DNA of 5,486 nt, from NCBI GenBank assembly GCA_007119405.1, contig SKPT01000362.1, positions 1 to 5,486 of the forward strand, given 5' to 3'. The stretch is from Phycisphaeraceae bacterium. GTDB lineage: Bacteria > Planctomycetota > Phycisphaerae > Phycisphaerales > Phycisphaeraceae. Under the pieces are notes generated by a model. That model worked only from the letters and a program-made list of their open reading frames with translations, ran no database searches and was not told where the DNA came from. Below, in pieces: positions 2,878 to 5,486 of this stretch (its first letter is position 1; each line of letters begins with the position of its first letter). The position numbers and the translations under genes are program-made.

Positions 2878-5486
2878 CACCCAACATCACGGGGCGTGCG
2901 TACTGGCGCAGCCTGGAGGAATACGCGGACTCGCCGCAGTTTCGCGAGCTGCTGGGCTATCCCGGCGGCGGCGCGATCGACGAGGCGACGCTGTCGGTGT
3001 CGCGTCGGCGGTTCCTTCAGCTCATGGGCGCGTCGATGGCGCTGGCCGGGCTGACGCTGGGCGGTTGCCGGCGGTGGGAGGAGACGAAGCTTGCCCCCTT
3101 CGCGCAGCGGCCCGAGGGCCGCGTGCCGGGGCAGCCGGAGTATTTCGCGTCGATGACCGAGCGTGGCGGCTCGGCGCTGGGCGTGCTGGTCGAGTCGTTC
3201 GACGGCCGACCGATCAAGATCGAAGGCAACCCCAAGCATCCCTACTCGCAGGGGGCGACGGATGCTTGGGCGCAGGCGGAGACGCTGAACCTCTACGACC
3301 CGGACCGCTCGCGCTTCCCGGTGCGCGGCCGGGGCGAGGCGCGGCAGCGCACGACGTGGGAGGAGCTTGTCGCGTTCATGCAGCAGCGCGTGGGCGAGCG
3401 GCAGGGGGCTGACTCGTCGCGCCTGGCGGTGCTGACGCGGCGCAGCGACAGCCCGACACGGGCGCGGCTGGCGGCGCGCTTCCGCGAGCGGCACCCGGAG
3501 GCGGGTTGGTATGAGTGGGAGCCGATCAATCGCGACAACGAGCTGGCGGGGACGCGGCAGGCGTTCGGGCGCGCGATGCGGCCGGCGTATCGGCTGGACC
3601 GCGCGGCCGTGATCGCCTGCTTCGACGCCGACCCGCTGCTGATGCACCCGGCCGCGGTGCGCCACGCCCGCGACTGGGCGGCGACGCGCAAGCAGGCGGA
3701 CAGCGAGATGCAGATGAGCCGGCTCTACGCCGCGGAGCCGACGTTCAGCGTCACGGGCTCGGTGGCGGACGAGCGGCTGGCGGTGCGGGTCAGCGAAGTG
3801 CCGGCGCTGGTGCGCGCGGTGGCGGCGCGGCTGGGGGTGATTGATGGGGATGGGGCTGGTGGCGGGGGTGATCTGAACGGATCGACGCAGTGGGTTGAGA
3901 AGCTTGTCGATGACCTTCACCGCCACGAGGGAGAGGCGGTGTTGGTCGTCGGCGAGTCTCAGCCTGCCGAGGTGCATGCGCTGGCGTGGGCGATCAACGC
4001 GCACCTGGGGGCGTTGGGCGCGACGGTCGAGCTTTTCGAGGAGCCCGGCGACCCGCAGCAGGGCCAGGGTGAGCAGATCGCCGAGCTGGCGCGGCGGATC
4101 GAGGCGGGCGAGATCGACACGCTGCTGGTGCTCGGTGGCAACCCCGCCTACGACGCGCCGGCGGAGCTGGACTTCGAAGCAAAGCTCAACCAGGTTGACG
4201 AGGTCATCCACCTTGGCCTGTACGCGGACGAGACGGCGCGTACGGCCACCTGGCACGCGCCCGCGGCGCACGAGCTTGAGGCCTGGGGCGACGGGCGTGC
4301 GTGGGACGGGACGGTGGGCGTGCAGCAGCCGCTGATCCTGCCGCTGTTCGACGGCAAGTCGCCGATCGAGATGCTCGCGCTGGCGCTGGGTGACGAGGCG
4401 GGCGAGGCCCAGGGTTACGAGCTGGTGCGGGCGACGTTCCGCGAGGACGTGCTGGCGGGCGACGACTTCGAGCGCGCCTGGCGCCGCGTGCTGCATCGCG
4501 GCCTGGTGCCCGACAGCGCATTCGAGCCGGTCAACGACGCGAGCGCCGACGCCCCCGCCAACGTGCCGGAGCGGCTGGATGCGGCCGATGGCGAGTTCGA
4601 GGTGGTGATTCGCCCCGACACGTCGATGCTCGACGGCCGCTGGGCGAACAACGGCTGGTTGCAGGAACTGCCCGGGCCGATCACAAAATTGACGTGGGAC
4701 AACGTGGCGCGGATCTCGGTCACCGACGCCCGCCGGCTGGGCCTGAGCCAGGGCGACGTGGTGCGGGTGAGCGTGGGCGGCCGCGAGGTCGAGCTGCCTG
4801 TCTTCCCCACGCCGGGGCAGGTCGCCGGTTCCGTCGTGGTGTCGCTGGGCTATGGTCGACGCGCCGCCGGTCGCATCGGCGACGGCGTGGGCGTGGACAC
4901 GTACCGCCTTCGGACGGTTGAGGCCCCGCACGTCGCGGCGGCGAGCGTGGAGCCCGCGGGGCGGCGCGAGCGGCTGGCGACGACGCAGAACCATCACCTG
5001 ATTGACCCCACCGGCGAGTGGGGCGTGACGAAGCGCACGGGTGAGCGCGGCGGCAGCGGGTACATCATCAAGGAGATGAGCCTGGCGTCGTATCGGCAGG
5101 ACCCGCACCAGGCGCGGCGGACCGCCAATGGCGATCTGCCGCTTCAGCTTTACGATCCGCCGTACCCCGCGGGGACGCCGGCGTTCGAGGCCAAGCGCCC
5201 GGGTGGGCCGGTGGCGTTCAATGAGCCGCACGCCTGGGGCATGAGCGTGGACATGAACGCGTGCATCGGCTGCAACGCGTGCGTGGTGGCGTGCCAGGCG
5301 GAGAACAACGTGCCGGTGGTGGGCAAGGAAGAGGTGCTCGTCAGCCGCGAGCTGCACTGGCTTCGCATCGACCGCTACTTCAAGGGCGACCCCGAGGCCG
5401 AGACCGACGTGGTGCACCAGCCGATGATGTGCGTGCACTGCGAGAACGCGCCGTGCGAGCAGGTGTGCCCGGTGAACGCGGCGATC
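2865..5486 (+). CDS. actB: ActB, Tat-exported iron-sulfur/molybdopterin-fold subunit of alternative complex III (3' truncated)
   Basis: 874 residues are present and the gene continues past the window edge; family members are around 1000 residues. The N-terminus carries the extended Tat signal of this family: 'YWRSLEEYADSPQFRELL' (13-30), twin-arginine SRRRFLQ (46-52), then a hydrophobic stretch to Cys68 in a lipobox-like LGGC. Next is a molybdopterin-oxidoreductase fold with 'GRPIKIEGNPKHP' (114-126) and 'YDPDRS' (144-149), an 'LLVLGGNPAYDAP' segment (420-432) and a dinucleotide-binding-like domain (about 577-665, with 'NNGWLQELP' at 595-603). In ACIII this domain is known not to bind molybdenum. 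A ferredoxin-like region begins at 800: Cys800/803/806/810 (CxxCxxCxxxC) and Cys856/859/864/868 (CxxCx4CxxxCP). The remaining cluster ligands lie beyond the edge. The start is the GTG at 2865, overlapping actA by 13 bases; no ATG lies before the conserved extension. An unusual Gly/Asp-rich linker occurs at 327-336. actC and other subunits are expected next. Confidence 0.93.
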   Translation, partial: MSSLTPNITGRAYWRSLEEYADSPQFRELLGYPGGGAIDEATLSVSRRRFLQLMGASMALAGLTLGGCRRWEETKLAPFAQRPEGRVPGQPEYFASMTERGGSALGVLVESFDGRPIKIEGNPKHPYSQGATDAWAQAETLNLYDPDRSRFPVRGRGEARQRTTWEELVAFMQQRVGERQGADSSRLAVLTRRSDSPTRARLAARFRERHPEAGWYEWEPINRDNELAGTRQAFGRAMRPAYRLDRAAVIACFDADPLLMHPAAVRHARDWAATRKQADSEMQMSRLYAAEPTFSVTGSVADERLAVRVSEVPALVRAVAARLGVIDGDGAGGGGDLNGSTQWVEKLVDDLHRHEGEAVLVVGESQPAEVHALAWAINAHLGALGATVELFEEPGDPQQGQGEQIAELARRIEAGEIDTLLVLGGNPAYDAPAELDFEAKLNQVDEVIHLGLYADETARTATWHAPAAHELEAWGDGRAWDGTVGVQQPLILPLFDGKSPIEMLALALGDEAGEAQGYELVRATFREDVLAGDDFERAWRRVLHRGLVPDSAFEPVNDASADAPANVPERLDAADGEFEVVIRPDTSMLDGRWANNGWLQELPGPITKLTWDNVARISVTDARRLGLSQGDVVRVSVGGREVELPVFPTPGQVAGSVVVSLGYGRRAAGRIGDGVGVDTYRLRTVEAPHVAAASVEPAGRRERLATTQNHHLIDPTGEWGVTKRTGERGGSGYIIKEMSLASYRQDPHQARRTANGDLPLQLYDPPYPAGTPAFEAKRPGGPVAFNEPHAWGMSVDMNACIGCNACVVACQAENNVPVVGKEEVLVSRELHWLRIDRYFKGDPEAETDVVHQPMMCVHCENAPCEQVCPVNAAI

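Noticed and set aside
2101..2890. Minus-strand open frames opposite actA (2101-2568, 2309-2890, 2584-2880)
   Set aside because: They mirror the actA coding frame; the five CxxCH motifs on the plus strand identify the real gene.
3895..4335. 146-codon plus-strand frame inside actB
   Set aside because: Arg/Ser/Thr-rich out-of-frame shadow within the continuous ActB reading frame.
2874..5438. 854-codon open frame on the minus strand across actB
   Set aside because: It is a shadow of actB in GC-rich DNA: its product is an Arg/His/Ala-rich string with no recognisable domain, while the plus strand encodes a clear ActB with two cysteine cluster motifs and a Tat signal.
1..5486. CRISPR array, tRNA, insertion sequence or attachment site
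   Set aside because: I looked for spaced direct repeats, cloverleaf-like sequence and transposase motifs with terminal repeats, and saw none. The only tandem repeat (63-92) has no spacers.

Overview
The window is GC-rich DNA (by eye roughly 70% G+C) and carries four protein-coding genes: one on the minus strand, then three on the plus strand. The best-recognised content is the start of an alternative complex III (ACIII) operon: actA, a membrane-anchored pentaheme cytochrome c, overlapping actB, the large Tat-exported iron-sulfur/molybdopterin-fold subunit, which runs off the right edge. ACIII replaces the cytochrome bc1 complex as quinol oxidase in several phyla (Bacteroidota, Planctomycetota, Acidobacteriota, Chloroflexota, Myxococcota and others). 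The GC content, poor use of Shine-Dalgarno sites, a CACRGATRAA-type decamer repeat and the style of the ActB extended Tat signal make me favour a planctomycete (Phycisphaerae-like). This is an impression, not a phylogenetic result.

Layout. Bases 1-83 are intergenic and hold a strong GC hairpin (8-26) and a three-unit 10-bp tandem repeat (63-92) whose last unit supplies the stop codon of the first gene. Bases 84-1142 (minus) encode a secreted SurA/PpiC-like chaperone whose rotamase domain seems to lack the usual histidines. Bases 1143-1349 are a divergent intergenic region with two 9-bp-stem hairpins, a -10-like element and a clear ribosome binding site. Bases 1350-1835 (plus) encode an unrecognised four-helix membrane protein that ends in a good intrinsic terminator overlapping its stop codon. 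Bases 1836-2133 (298 bp) contain no convincing gene; they hold the terminator tail, a run of small hairpins and two candidate promoters for actA. Bases 2134-2877 are actA and 2865-5486 are actB (5' complete, 3' truncated).

How they work together. ActA and ActB should form the peripheral electron-transfer module of ACIII on the outer face of the inner membrane. Quinol is oxidised at membrane subunits (ActC/ActF, expected downstream), electrons pass through the ActB iron-sulfur clusters and ActA haems, and then go to a cytochrome c or directly to a terminal oxidase. The terminator after the membrane-protein gene and the promoters before actA suggest that the act operon is its own transcription unit. 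The periplasmic chaperone and the membrane protein are neighbours with no proven link to ACIII.

I did not find a clearly new system. The points most worth following are the degenerate parvulin, the decamer repeat that overlaps a stop codon, the uncharacterised membrane protein beside the act operon, and the structured actA upstream region.
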